A model generated the notes under the pieces. It ran no database searches. It was not told the origin of the DNA and worked only from the letters and a program-made list of their open reading frames with translations. From Bryopsis sp. KO-2023 (Eukaryota > Chlorophyta > Ulvophyceae > Bryopsidales > Bryopsidaceae), in the NCBI GenBank assembly GCA_030272585.1, contig BSYQ01000002.1, forward strand, positions 2,356,001-2,420,000: a stretch of 64,000 nucleotides of DNA. Direction: 5' to 3'. Shown piece after piece: positions 21,377 through 34,007 of this stretch. The position numbers and the translations under genes are program-made. Position 1 is the stretch's first letter, and each line of letters starts with the position of its first letter.

Positions 21377-24300
21377 CTCGGCCTTTAGGAACGAGAAATC
21401 GCATACTCATACACGAAACAAAAATGTGAATATCTGGCAGAAAAACATCAACGTCAAGGTAAACGAAGGACGTCCGCATAGCACGTCACATGGAGAGGAG
21501 GAGTCTTGTTATCATTCGAAGGAAACGCAGCAATGCTGAGAGGATTCTCTTCACCTCATTTCGGAGTAGTTTTCTGAAATCGCGGTGAGGGCGAGTGGAG
21601 GGTGTGGAGCCTCCTGTGGACAAAAGTAAAAAGATTGAATGGAAACACGTGGGGCCAACGACAGGATTAGAAAAGGGAATACCACACGCTATGGTCGTAC
21701 AGAATTAAAGCCAGTGCTCCCTCCTACTTGCTGGTGGCACACGAAAACAAGAACGAAGGCGTTTGAAGGACCACAATCGTTCAATCTTTATTTAGCGCCG
21801 AACTGAGCGTAGCGCTTGCGTCGGTTTCCTCACCGGATTGAAGCTGTTCCGTCGATTTAAGACAAGGGAGAGCTGGCGTCGTTTCCACGATGGTAGACGC
21901 TAGTAAAAAAAAAAGCGCTGTTGCTGGAGCGGTCATCATCCTGGCCGACATGTCGCTTCTGGTCGTATGCAGTTAGGCGGGACAAGGAAAAAACTCTGGC
22001 GAAAACAAGGCTTGTGAATGGGGAACGAAGAGCTACGCAGAAACTAATCGAAAAGAGTCTGTGGTGCTGGGAAGTGGGCGGCTGTTTCTTGTCGTGGTCG
22101 TTGCGGGAGCGTTACGACGGCTGTAAAGGTCCCGCTGGCGACACAGAGAATGGAGGATGTATGGCCACTTGTAAGACTTTCATACTCGGAGCAGCTGGGA
22201 GGTATGCCCGAGCTTGACCCCCACTGTATCATTTTGTGCGCACGTTCTGATCGGGTTCCGATTTGAAACTTCCGAAACCCGTGATATTGTACGAAAATTC
22301 CTCGTTTTGGTCCCCCCCCCCCCCGTTTTCGGCCTGTCGTTGCCCTTTGCTTGGAGCGCTGAAGCACATGCGGATCGAATTCGGCTGAGGCGTTGCTGTG
22401 GCCCTGCTATCTTGAGTCGGTGGAAGGAAACGACTCCAACAAAGTTTCCTTCCATTATTACTGAGCTTTTTGCTCACGTGAGTGCGCTTGTCTCGTACCC
22501 CCAATTGAAACTCTGTTCCACCCGTCCACAGTACGACAATGTAGACCATGTGACATGGTACACCCGTGTACGAGCACTCACGAACAAGTGTAGGCCCTTG
22601 GTACGCTGCCATGAAGCCCTTGAAGAACTGCACCACATACGTTACACTTGTTTGTTTGTCACGCGAAACCAATTGCAATTGGAAGCGCTCGTTCAAGCTT
22701 AAGCGCTGCTCAGCTTCTCCACTGCTGTGAACTAGTTTTTTTGTGATGACTAACTGATGCGTTTTCTACCCTTGATTCGATTCTTTTTCTGCTTCGACTC
22801 GAACAGAACGACTTTTGTCGCAGGTAGTGTTAGCATCTGTGTAGGGCTGCAGCGGAATCGCGGTGGATCGCGGCCCAAAAATCGAGATGGATCAAGAGAG
22901 TTGTCAACCGACGGACCTAACGTTGTGGGATACAGTTTTGGGACAGGACGAAGCCACACGCACAGCCGACAAACGAAATGTGGGAGAAAATACAGTTCCA
23001 CAGTGCTGAGTCGCTCAAGGTCGTATTGGTGAATGGGGATTTTTTAGCTTGGGATGTAGTTTTGCCAGAATAGTTAAGACTTTGGGGAGACTTTGCTCCC
23101 TGGATATGTTGCGTCTTTGATTTTCATTCATTGTTTGTTTGTAAAACTCTTTTTGGGGGCTGGTCGTTTTTTACTTAAGACGAGTTGAGTGAACAGGCAA
23201 AATTGGAAATGGGTTGGCTTTGGGGCCTCAAGTGCACTGCTCTGCTTCCAATGTACCTTTTGTTTCGCGTGACAAAACCTCCCTCCGTCACAACCCCGTG
23301 ATTCGCTTGATTACCGAATCCACACACTCCTCGCCTCCAAAAACTTCTGGTTCTGCCCTAGAGTGCACCTCCTCTCTATGTCCTCTTCCCACACCCCCGA
23401 CGCTCTGGCTTAACCTGAACGTGTCAATTTCTTTTCCCAAGATCTTCAGCTTCTCTCAGTACTCCGTCAGCTCTATTGCACGTGACCTTTTTCGATATAT
23501 TTATCAATCAATCAATGATTACAGATATATATACATATCGTTGGCTTGCTGGAGGTGTTCCACCTGCTGTGCAAAAGGACACCTCTTGATGATGGAACTT
23601 AAATGAAAATCTGGAAAAACAAAACACATTTCAAAAAACCTAAGAATAGCACGTTTTATTGTCCCAAATCTCAAGGGGAACAGAAAGAGGAAGAATTGGG
23701 AAGACAGCCTAATGTGAGACTTTTTTCATAACAAAGCAGACATTCCTATCCTCCAGTCCAGATTCTTTCCACACAGGGTGAAAAAACATGCTTATTTATT
23801 CAATGGTAAACGAACTACGTCCGCCGCCTTCTGGAAGTCGTCGACTCGATCGGGTCGTTTCCCTAACTGTCGTCACAAAGATTCTATTCTCATTTTCATT
23901 TTGGCACTGGTCGTCAGTGTTTGGATAAAACCAAATCGTCAATGTCTTGTTTGTTCTTCTATATGATAAATATCCCGAACTGCCAAGGTCGTCAAATTTA
24001 TATCATAACAACAACAAAATCATAGGATGAAGTGACGTCAAAACCGTCATTCGTCAGCATTCCAGATTTCAACCCACGTGAGTATTTTTGACCGAGTTGC
24101 TGTCCTCCATACAAAAGTGTTGCAACTTGTCAGGGAAACACACTCGTTGAAATGAAAGCGTTGTCGACGAGGTGCAAATCTTGCGACTGTTTGACAGCCG
24201 CCGAGCAATCCCTTTTCGTCCTGAACGCTCAAAAAGATGCTAGAGCGAAAAAAATATGGGTGAGAAGATACTAGTGCTTTTTATCAACAGCCTATTCCTT

Positions 24301-24518
24301 GAAAATACTTTGGAGCGTAGAGGTAAGTCAACGGAAGATTCCAGCTCTCTAATTTCCGTCGTTCGTGTTGCTGTCTTGTGTGCTGTTTCAGAATAATGGA
24401 AAAGGAAAGTTTGAGCGATTCACGCTCAAGCAGGAAACGATGCTGAGACGTGATTTGGAGCCCTTGGTATCTCCAGCGATCGGACGGTTGCTCTTTTCCA
24501 AAGAGTTTAAACACAAGT
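21377..24518. other. Intergenic
   Basis: No supported gene. There is a poly-C run at about 22313-22324 and a short TATA/ATATAC microsatellite near 23520-23540. Frames of about 155-160 codons overlap on both strands at 22214-22702 without recognisable domains. Confidence 0.4.
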
Positions 24519-24548
24519 CATCTGAAAAAACCAACCGCGATAAAATGA
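24519..24548 (+). repeat. Left 30-bp TIR
   Basis: Perfect inverted match to 26957-26986. Confidence 0.9.
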
Positions 24549-26593
24549 TGATAAAGTAGCGTCACTGATTCTTTCACGGGGTGTCAGCGTCACTTTATGG
24601 GCGGTATTTGACGCTTGTGCAGCGCTTGCGTCAAACAACACCAAGTTATCGCCAAATCACGGACGCGAACTTGACGCAAAAACACGCTGAAAGCTCGCGC
24701 GTCTGTTTGACGCAAAAATATCGATCATGTGACGTGCATTAAATTGACGGTGGAATCACGTGCGTGAAATCGACACACAAATACCGCGAAAACCACACTC
24801 AGTACACCCCACACTCACTTCTCCTTGTTTCCGTGAACTTTTTGTTCAAGTTTTCACGGACCCACAAACACGTGACAAAGACGATGTGACTTCCCATGGG
24901 TTTGGAGACATTTTCGCTTGTCCTGTTCGCGTTCGACTTCTTGGGCCTGTTGATATTTTTTCGATCTCCGATAGGTTTCCGCCAATCGATAAGCGACTCT
25001 GACTTGCACAAGACAGGAAGTCCGCTTTCTGAGGTCGTGTTGAGGTCGTGGATGCTGTTCGCTGCCAATAATAGGTTTGGGTTTGGGTTGGGTTAGGGTT
25101 GGGTAAGGGTCTGTTTTTTTCTCTTTTTGGACGTGAAACGACTCGGCGCTTCGACGCTTGGGGGTAAAAAAAGCGGGGTTTTCCGTGAACTGAGGGGACC
25201 CTTTCTGTGGCGATCGCGACTACTACCCTCCTGGGTTTGGAGCCAGCTCGACGAGGGGTCTGTAAGCCAACAGAGTTTGGTTTTTTTTAATTTTTTTCCT
25301 GGGCGGGCTATGTGGAGAGGCTTGCAGTTCTGCTCCGCGATAATCGGATATACTCCTATGGACGTTGACAGTGGAGTTCAGCGATCGTGTTACGAGGGTC
25401 TCTAGCTTAGATGGAATGGCGAGGGGGTGGAGTTGGTCGATCGCGTTGCGAGCGCCTCTAGCTGGGATGGACGGGCGAGAGAGCCTGGGTGGCTGTGAGC
25501 TTAACCACCCTGCTTGCGTGCCGACGTTTTTCTGGTGGTGCTCGGCGTCAGGATCGGATTCCTCGCTACTCCCAGGTTCAGGATTTTCCTGTGACTTTTT
25601 TCCCTTATACACATCACACCAAACCACATCTCCCCTGTTTTGGAGGATACATCCTGTTGCTTCCTATTCCCATCCCCAGGGCATGTACTTCAGGATCACC
25701 CACTGCTGCAAAAAAACTCTGTGGAGTCGAAAATAAAACTCTAAATCACTGTGTTCTTGAAATGTTATTTGCAGTTCTTTATCTTCACTCCCTGACAGCA
25801 CTCCTGGGTGCATTGGCAATTGGAGGAAGAGAAATATATTCCATTGTTGATTCTGAATCTTGTAGGTTTGAGCCTTTCGTGCATTTGCATCAGTCCCTAG
25901 CTTGATGAATGTGTCTATTGTAGAAGGTTGCAGGCTGGAATGAGCACAGAAGATATCCACAAAAAGAAGCTAGAGAATCTTCATGCCAAAAACATTTTAA
26001 AGCTGTCTCGACCTTGAAATCACCCTGATGATGAAAACATAAGTTCTTGAACGTATCTCTGTGGCTGTATTCATGGATAACTCAATCCCGACGGATCAGC
26101 AATGGTGGTGGCGATCGACTATAAGAGGAAAAGCAAACGAGAAGTAAGTTTGCAGTAGGTTTGATGTGTCCTCCATCACAAATTTGTGATAGGATTTGAG
26201 TGCGGTGCTGATTTTGCAGGGCATGGGTGTGTGTGTTAGATGGCTCGAAGGCTGATGCGTTCCAAAGCGAAAAAAAAATGCAACTAATAGAGGGTTCAAG
26301 GCCGACTTCTTGGCTGCCCGAGCGAAGAGTGGTGATGGAAGTTGAATGAGGGTAGAATTCCTTGTGTATGGAGCACAGATTACAAGAATTGGGTGACCTC
26401 AGTGAACATCAAGCATGATGCTAGATTTCTCACTTCAGGGTTGACACACGTCCTTAAACTTAAGTTTTGAGAAATTGAGTGGAATCCCTGGTGGCCCCCT
26501 CCAGGGGATTGGGTTCTAATCCCAAAAGGTTCCTACTATTAGATCTATTGCATCATTCACCGATAATTCACCCCTCTTTGGATGTCGTACAAC

Positions 26594-26812
26594 AGCGTGA
26601 AACAACGTCAAAATATCGCTGACGCTCTCTGAGCGTGAAAGCAACGTACCCACAACAAGCGACGTGAAACAACGTCAAAATATCGCTGACGCTCTCTAAG
26701 CGTGAAAGCAACATACCCACAACAAGCGACGTGAAACAACGTCAACATATCGCTGACGCTCTCTGAGCGTGAAATTAACGCAACCGCAAAAAGCAACGTA
26801 AAACAACGTCAA
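26594..26812. repeat. 67-bp tandem array, about 3.3 units
   Basis: CAACGTCAA recurs at 26603, 26670, 26737 and 26804, exactly 67 bp apart. The units differ at a few positions, and the last is diverged and partial. It lies inside the right subterminal zone of the TIR element. Confidence 0.9.
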
Positions 26813-26956
26813 ATTACTGGTGGCGCTGTTTCACGCTGGATTGGCACAGTCGCAACAAGCACGCAATTTTATGGGCGTTATTTTTGCGCTAATCATCGTC
26901 AGCGGTATCCGAATTCGATAAAGAGGCGTAAGCGATAAAACAACGGCCTGTTCTCG

Positions 26957-26986
26957 TCATTTTATCGCGGTTGGTTTTTTCAGATG
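26957..26986 (-). repeat. Right 30-bp TIR
   Basis: Perfect inverted match to 24519-24548. Confidence 0.9.
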
Positions 26987-27162
26987 GTATGTTGTTGGCA
27001 ACATGATGACACCTTGTGGGGAGTCCCCACGTGCATTCTTTCGCTCCTTGGCTGTTCTCTGCTCAGTTGCCAAATAACCCATCATGGGTATCATGGGTTA
27101 ATCTATGATAGGTTGAAAACCGTATAGCTCCGTATCCAGGATGATAAATTTAGGGTGAAAAA

Positions 27163-27206
27163 CAGAAATCTGGGCCGCCCAATCGATTGGGCCGCCCAGA
27201 TTTCTG
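27163..27206. repeat. 44-bp near-perfect palindrome
   Basis: CAGAAATCTGGGCCGCCC and its inverse are centred on AATCGATT (27181-27188). The only mispair is in the GGGCCGCCC block. It could form a strong cruciform or RNA hairpin. Confidence 0.85.
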
Positions 27207-27902
27207 TTCTTCTGTTTTTCCTGATATCAGGAAAACAAGACACGAACTTCTGGGTCCATTCATTTTGTGCGTGGGAAAAGGTTGATACAGTTAAGTAGTT
27301 GTTGTGCTTTTTTTTAACAGTCAAGGGTACAGGTTGCGGTTTTTAAAGGGACTTTAGTTGCAACAGGGGTCGTCCTTTTTTTCTGTTGTTAATGTGCCGA
27401 TTTTTATGTTTATGGGTTGACTGGATGTAAGTTTGGCGCAAGGATAAACTATCTACCATCTCTATGAGGACACCTTTTTGTAAGGTCAAGATCATAGGCA
27501 TGGGAGGGCCTGCCCCGACTTTTTTTTTTTCTTTTTTTTCTCTCTTTGAAAATTTTTCTGGCTCCTGAAGAAAGCTAACAAGAAAAAATAAATAAAATCC
27601 TATTCAGCAGATTCTTTACTGCACGGTACAAAAAACTATTTCGCCCCCCCCTCCCCCGAAATCCGCTTGTCGAGAAGCAACTGTGTCGAATAACTCACTT
27701 TAAAAAACTGTTGTGAGACTCCTGAGACGAAAGTTGCTTCCAAACTTTTTTACAAGAGTCAAGTTCCCCTTCTGTCGACTACCTCCTTATCCTTTCTCAT
27801 CCCCCTTACTAAGCTATGACTGTTTCCTACAGATGATTCACCATACCATATCCAACGAGCTGACTGTCCCCCTTAGCCTTTCAGAAGCTCCAGCCCAACA
27901 CT

Positions 27903-28055
27903 AAGAAATCTATCAGATTAAAATCAGTCAGATTAAATTCAGTCAGATTAAAATCAGTCAGATTAAAATCAGTCAGACTGAAATCAGTCAGACTGAAGTC
28001 AGTCGGATTAAAATCAGTCAGACTGAAATCAGTCAGATTAAAATCAGTCAGACAT
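27903..28055. repeat. 15-bp minisatellite, about 10 units
   Basis: AAAATCAGTCAGATT repeats with a GACTGAA variant. Read on the minus strand the array is an open frame of LTDF(N/S) units, which is probably coincidental. Confidence 0.9.
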
Positions 28056-28084
28056 ATATACACATTCCAGACTGGAAAAAACTA

Positions 28085-28280
28085 AATTTTCCAGACGAAC
28101 GTCGAAAAAATCCATACGTCGGTCATAGGCGCTATGTCTGTCATGCGAACGGCGCGGTCACACAAAAGGGTGTATGGGTTTAGGGTTTTAGGGTTTAGGG
28201 TTAGCGCGTGCGACCGGCATACAAACGATGTGTCAGACATAGAGGCCGTATGGATTATTTCGACGTTTGTCTGGAAAATT
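28085..28280. repeat. Imperfect inverted repeat enclosing a telomere-like tract
   Basis: Arms of roughly 75 bp (28085-28161 and 28205-28280) share TTTTCCAGAC-AACGTCGAAA, ATCCATACG, CTATGTCTG and GCGGTCGCAC-like blocks in opposite orientation. The spacer, about 28170-28203, is TTTAGGG-type telomere-like repeat. Confidence 0.75.
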
Positions 28281-28538
28281 TCGACGTTGGTATGGAAAAT
28301 TTCGACGCAGCCTTCCAGACTGAAATTCAAGCGTTTTTGAACGCCCTGTCGATTTGGGGGAAAGGAGGGGGGATGGAAAAAAAACTGACTGGACTTTTTC
28401 CATCCGCAGAATGTGGATGCGCACGCGGGTGGATGCGCATGGGGCGCCGTTCTTCCAAATCTCGGATTCGAAAAAACACCGTCACGTGTAACGTGTGTGA
28501 GGGGGTGCCGAGAACGAATTTTTACCACACCAATTTTT

Positions 28539-30780
28539 GTTGATCTTTTTTCAGACTTTTTTCAGACTCGTTTCTGGTTGTTTTCCTTTTTTTTTTTTCC
28601 CGAGAGGCGCGAGGGAAGGAGTTTTGGAAAAAAAAAAATGAACGAGCAGCGAGAAAGGTAGAAAGGAAAACGGTGTGAGAACGACCCCCTGTTGATCCTT
28701 TTTCAGACTCGTTTCTGGGTTTTTCTGGGTTTTTCTGGTTTTTCTGTTTTTCCCTGACAGGGAGCGCCAAAGCGTCGCGAAAAGAAAAATTGAACGAGCA
28801 GCGAGAAAGGTAGGAAGGAAAACGGTTTGCCGATCGGCAGGTCGCCCCGGTGAAAAAGGATTTCGAATCGAAAATGATGAAAGAATAAAAAGAGAGCTCT
28901 GCTGCGTGTGGGTTTTTTTCATTCTTGTTTCTGTTTTGTTTTTTTTTGTTATAACTGCTTGCTCGTTTTCTTGTTTTTTTTTTTCCGATGACAGGGGGAG
29001 GGTCGTCGAAAAGGATCGCAAGCGAGGATGAAGCTTTTTTTGTTTTTTCGATTTATTTTTAGAATTGAGGTGCAGTGGTTTTCGACACCAAGAAACTAGA
29101 AATACAAGGAAGAAAAAACTTGGAAAAAGTGAAGTTTTGAGAAAAAAAAACCTCCTGGCAGTTCTTCTCCTTTTTTTTATTTTTCCTTGTTTCAAGCCCA
29201 AAAAAAAAATCCACAGTTTGTTTTATTTATTTACTTATTTATTTACTTATTTATTTGTTCCTCCCAAAAAAGATACCGAGTGCCTTTTCAATTTTCGAAA
29301 AAAAAATTATCCTCCAAGTCAGTCATGGTGAGATACCCAAAAATAGAGTGAGAATTAAAAAAACAGAACAGGTTTACTTTTTATCCTGACCCCCTCCCCC
29401 CCAAAAAAAAGAAAAAGAAAACTAGATCTAAAATAAATTGAAGAAAAAAAACAGGTTGACTGTTCATCCTGACCCCTTCCCCCCCCCAAAAAAAAAAAAA
29501 GAAAAAGAAAACTAGATCTAAAATAAATTGAAGAAAAAAAACAGGTTGACTGTTCATCCTGACCCCTTCCCCCCCCCCAAAAAAAAAAGAAAAACTGAAA
29601 CTAGATTGGAAATAGAAAAAACAAAAACAGGTTGACAGATTTTTTTTTTTTCGACTTTGGGGTGGGTGGTTGCGGGGGAGGATTGCCAAAATAGTTAATA
29701 GACCTTTTTTTTTCGTTTTTTCCTTTCTTCCTTCTTTCTTTTTTTTTCTTGTTTTTTTTTTAAGGATTCAGCAATGCCAACGGCTGTGACTTTTTTTTTC
29801 ACTTCTATAACTTTTTTTTAACTTCTATATATATTTTTTTCTCCACGTTTTCTAACCTCCTTTTTCTTTTTTCGACCATTTTTCCATCCAGGACAAAGAG
29901 CTGAGAAAACCCCTCTCTCCAAACCAAAAAAAAAGGAAATCAGCTAAAATGGAAATTGCTGGGAGTGGCTGCCTGCCACCTGAGGTTATCCCTCGCCAAA
30001 GGTGTGTGTGTGTTTATCTGGTGTTTCTATTTTGGTTTTTTCTTGAGTTTTTCCAAGAATTTTTTCTTTTTTTTGTGTGTTTTCTTTTTCGTTTTGTGGG
30101 TTCTAATTTTTATTTTTTTTTTTGGAGGGGGGTTCGGAATTTGATTGCTCCAGCTGGCTGTACGAAAAGCAAAAGACTTTTTTCATTTTTTTTTTGAAAG
30201 AGAAAAAAGCAAATTGAAAGAAAAATGAGGCGGAGGTGCTGGCTTTTCGCCAACAGAAAAATAAAAATATAGTATAATGAATAATATACTATAATATCTG
30301 ATTGCTTCAAAAACATAATAAAAATCCTCACGGTTCGATTTTTTTTTTTCCTCCCAGAGTTGTCGTAACATCTGAAAAACAATTTTCCTGATGAAAAACA
30401 AAGGTTGGCTTTTCTTTCGTTGGGCTGAACCAAAGGAGAAAAAAAGACAAAAAAAAACAACACGAAAGGGAAAGCATTCAGGTGACCGACTTTCTTTTTT
30501 TATTTCTGTTTTTTATCTTATTTATTTTTATTTACCTTTCTTTTTTTCCTAAGGTGGGGGGGGGGGAGTGGAGGATTATTTCTCACTTGCAATCGGAAAC
30601 TGTTCTAAAAATAGATTTGAAAAAAAAGGCAGATATTAATTTTTATATTCTCAAGCAACACCACAAAAACTAGTATTTAAACCCAAAAATAAGGGGAGAG
30701 GGAAAAATACAGGAAAAGGAAAATAAGGGAGGTGACATCCCTTTCACTCAACTTTCCTTTTCCTTAAAAAAAATGGACGT
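28539..30780. other. Low-complexity region with local tandem duplications
   Basis: T-, A- and G-rich simple sequence with no gene. A duplication of about 152 bp is recognisable from TCAGACTCGTTTCTGG and GAACGAGCAGCGAGAAAGGT occurring twice (28539-28843). A TTTATTTACTTA microsatellite lies at about 29222-29258. Confidence 0.6.
29369..29640. repeat. Tandem repeat of about 100 bp, three units
   Basis: Units contain ATCCTGACCCC, a C run, an A run, AACTAGATCTAAAATAAATT and AACAGGTT. The first two boundaries are clear; the third unit is diverged. Confidence 0.75.
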
Positions 30781-33700
30781 GACCTCGAAACCCCCTCCTC
30801 TTAGCAGGAGTTTTGATTGTTTAGGTATTCATTTCGCCAAACGGCCTAGCTATTTGAAAAGAAGTAAAAAAAAGAAAAAAAACACTTTTTCTTACTTCTT
30901 TCACTCATTTTTTTGTCTTTCTACAAATACCTAAGACACCTTGAAAGTGAAACGGAACAGCTCTAGGCATAAAGACACTATAAAATGGGTTGCTACAAAT
31001 AGATTTCAATCGGAGATATCCGAATATACCTATCAAGTCTAAAAACACGTCCGAATACTTCAAGCTTCTTTGTCTTGTCAACTTGCCTCAGCACCCGTAG
31101 AAAAACACCTCGAGCATTTCCCCTTTTCGTATGGTTGTCTTGCTGTCCGATCAACTCGCCTTTCCACCCTAGTGCTCTCTCAAACAATATTCTTTCTCTT
31201 CCCATACAAATCAGGAAGGCTTGTTATTTGGTCGACTTTACTATTTTACCCCGATGTCCTCTTGAGTATTTTTTTTATCGTACGAATAATCATATTTGCT
31301 CTCTAATCGACTTGGAACCTACTTATACTAAAGCACTCGTCTCCTCATAATTGGACAGTAAGGTCGGCTGTCGTTGACTTCCACAGTATAGAATAGGTCG
31401 GCGTTTGTAAAACCTCGTAGTCGGACTGGGCGCGAGTGAGTGGCGCAATTGTGCGAGAAGAGTAACTTTGTGCGCCTCGTCGGATGGCGGAGGCGAGGGG
31501 ATCCCCTAGGAGAGTCCCGAAGAGATGTTTCTTACAAGAAATGTCTGTTTTTATCACATGAATGTTGTCCTATCCGCTAAATTTCCCCCAACTGTCTCTT
31601 AGACGACTTGGATGTACCTGTGTGTGTGTTTTGGTGATGACACCTGGGGGTGTGAAGTTTAATAGTACCGATGTCTTCTTGTGTATTCTCTTTACCGTAA
31701 TAATTCTACTCTTCCTCCCTCCTCGACTTGGAACCATTTTACCCCGATGAACTCTCGATTGTCCCTCCCCCCCTTTTTTTCAAATCGTTGTCCTGGTGTC
31801 TGCGGGCTTTGTTGGGCCAGCTCGTGCCAAATGTTCTCTAAAGTATTCTTTCTTGCTAGATAAATGGGTTGGCTTGCTCCTCGAATGAAACACCTATTTA
31901 CCAAGATCGTCTCTCACCAATCAGTTAACTTTCGACTGTTTCTCAAAACGGGGTCTTGCTCTGGGGCACGTATGTGTAACGTTTGCTGTCACATTCGAAT
32001 TCGAAAAGTTGTTGCAGTCTTTCGTCCACCGCGGATGGAAAAACCTGGACGTGAGATTCATCGAGCATATTTTTCTTTACTATGAGATCCCAACATCAAA
32101 ATTGTATTGACCCTATGAGGGAGTTTTCTTCCTTCCCGAAGAAATGGGACACAACTTTCGTGTAATGAATAAAATGTGATGTACAAATGTATATGTACAT
32201 GTGCAACAAACGCAAAAACACCATTTGCATGATGGTGGGTATTGTAGAATGTCTGGGAAGTATTTGCTTTGAACCATGAAGCGATGCATGAGGTGTGCAC
32301 CGGGTGTGTTTATTGAACAAGACTTAGGTATGATATGGTTCAACGCATGGTATCCGTCCGAAATTGAGTATAATAATTGAATATTGGGTTTGCTCACCTT
32401 CCAATACCCATGTCGATGGTTTTGTCGTTATCGCTATAAACATATGAGCTCGAGTGCAAGTTATGGTTATAAAAGACTTTCAATGTCTATAACTTCTATT
32501 GGCGTGATTGCAATGCATATCGAAGTTCATCACCTCTGATCAAGGACGCATACTCCCAAAGGTTATTGATCTCTATCAACCATGCGAAGATATGATTATT
32601 ATTATCTTTTCTAATTGATACAAGTCCCTACGTCCCCCTGAGCGGAAGAAAATCGTATGCTAATGAAACTCCACAATCGGCCCTTGGTGTCATCCAAAAG
32701 GTGTCGATCACTTATCGAACTTAACAGCTTTGGGGCTTGCTTACAACTCCTACAAAATTCTAAAAAACCTAAAAAAACATCCCGTTCGCTTCTTTAGGAA
32801 GAGTAGATATTTCTAAAGCCTATTCAATTAAATAAGTTATGGGTTAGTTAAGACGAGCACAAGGTGCATGTTTGAAAAATATCAATTAGAGATCGTGCTT
32901 ACTGAGATACAAGCTACTCAAGCTAACATCCAAAGAAGTGTCGGAAAATATACAAGAAGATGGGTTTTAACTCATGCACAATACCACTATAACACTGCAC
33001 ATTAGACGTCTAACGCCTTATGCGCTATTTGTTTGAGCCATCGTAACTAGGGCTATGTTCCACTTCAAAGCAAGCAAAATTAACACAAACACCGGTCCCA
33101 TCATTTTCTTCCATATGCGTGGCATCCTTTTTCTTGGGCATGAACAAAAACGGCACAGGCGCAACTAAGTTCTCATCGGCCAGGATGTCTGTTGCTCATG
33201 CGAATTAGGCTCCGTTCCTACGAACATGGCAAGCCCTATCGAAGCTACTAACAGGGGCGACCAAGACCACCTTCCCCCCGGTATCGGTGGCGATGTCGGC
33301 CGCGTAACACTGCTCGTGGGTGCAGGGACCGGAAACTGCCATGGGGCGTTCGTGGAGCCTGCAGGAAAATTCCGAAAGGGGGATGGAAATATAGTCGAAC
33401 GTGGGGGATTGTCCTAGCCAAGCTCCACAACGCCAGCATAAAGGCATACTCGGTGTTGCGTCTGCCTCTACTACTCTAACTTTTCTGTAATCGGGTTTAA
33501 ATCAAAGAAGCACCCTACGCCGTATGATAGTCGTGGAAAAAATTCGGTGAAGCTTAAAGTAGTCATGCACGATGACCGTATTCCGGAACATCTCTTCAGC
33601 TTCATGGATGGTTAGGGTTGACAGAGCGATTACATTGCTTGACTCCTGCTTACCTATACTTTTAACCTCAGTCATACTCATCGAACAAAAAAGAATGGGA

Positions 33701-33797
33701 GTGCATGCACATCGTCAGATCTAATAGATAAGTTTATCCTTATGCTTGAACTCTTTTCCAAATTCCCTTTGCAGAAATGAAGAAAACACCCTTGTAC
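30781..33797. other. Intergenic
   Basis: A+T-rich with no supported gene. A relatively GC-rich island at about 33200-33450 has overlapping frames on both strands but no recognised family; it could be a decayed exon. Confidence 0.4.
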
Positions 33798-34007
33798 TCA
33801 TACACGTGGGATATGTTTAATGAAAATCGATGTGGCAGCCGTTTCAAAATCATGCAAGTGACACAACTTGGGTCCAATACTGAACCTTTTCTTATTATTC
33901 AACTCCTTCATGATGGTTTCGGAGGACTCCATTGGTTTTTCTGTGAAGAGACCATAGACCATGGGAAATACGCAACCCACTTCCTCCGTGTGGATGGAAT
34001 GGATCAA
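33798..34007 (-). pseudogene. MULE-type transposase fragment
   Basis: A 69-codon minus-strand frame containing VGCVFPMVYGLFTEKPMESS and KRFSIGPKLCHLHDFETAAT. This layout (vP.vyaLl..K....Y...l..l, then a DFE..ai.....P motif) is that of the MULE transposase core around its second catalytic Asp. No N- or C-terminal continuation is visible, so this is a short remnant. Confidence 0.55.

Larger units (their letters stand above)
24519..26986. mobile_element. DNA transposon with perfect 30-bp TIRs, non-autonomous
   Basis: The first 30 bp (24519-24548, beginning CATCTGAAAAAACCAACCGC) and the last 30 bp (26957-26986) are perfect inverted complements. Both subterminal zones are dense in CGTCA/TGACG and AACGTCAA motifs and share a TTTATGGGCGKTATTT block (about 24593 and 26870). 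The right zone has a 67-bp tandem array. No target duplication of 3-10 bp is evident; only GT flanks both ends. No transposase is encoded. The superfamily is uncertain; long TIRs with subterminal arrays would suit Mutator-like or hAT-like elements. Confidence 0.82.

Noticed and set aside
22214-22702. Overlapping frames of about 160 codons on both strands
   Set aside because: No recognisable family, no splice logic, each is the shadow of the other.
27881-28063. Minus-strand frame of LTDFN-type repeats
   Set aside because: It is the 15-bp minisatellite read in frame; a period divisible by three explains the openness.
29381-29689. Frame with repeated FFFFF/GGGEGVRMNSQPV units
   Set aside because: Translation of a roughly 100-bp tandem repeat with homopolymers.
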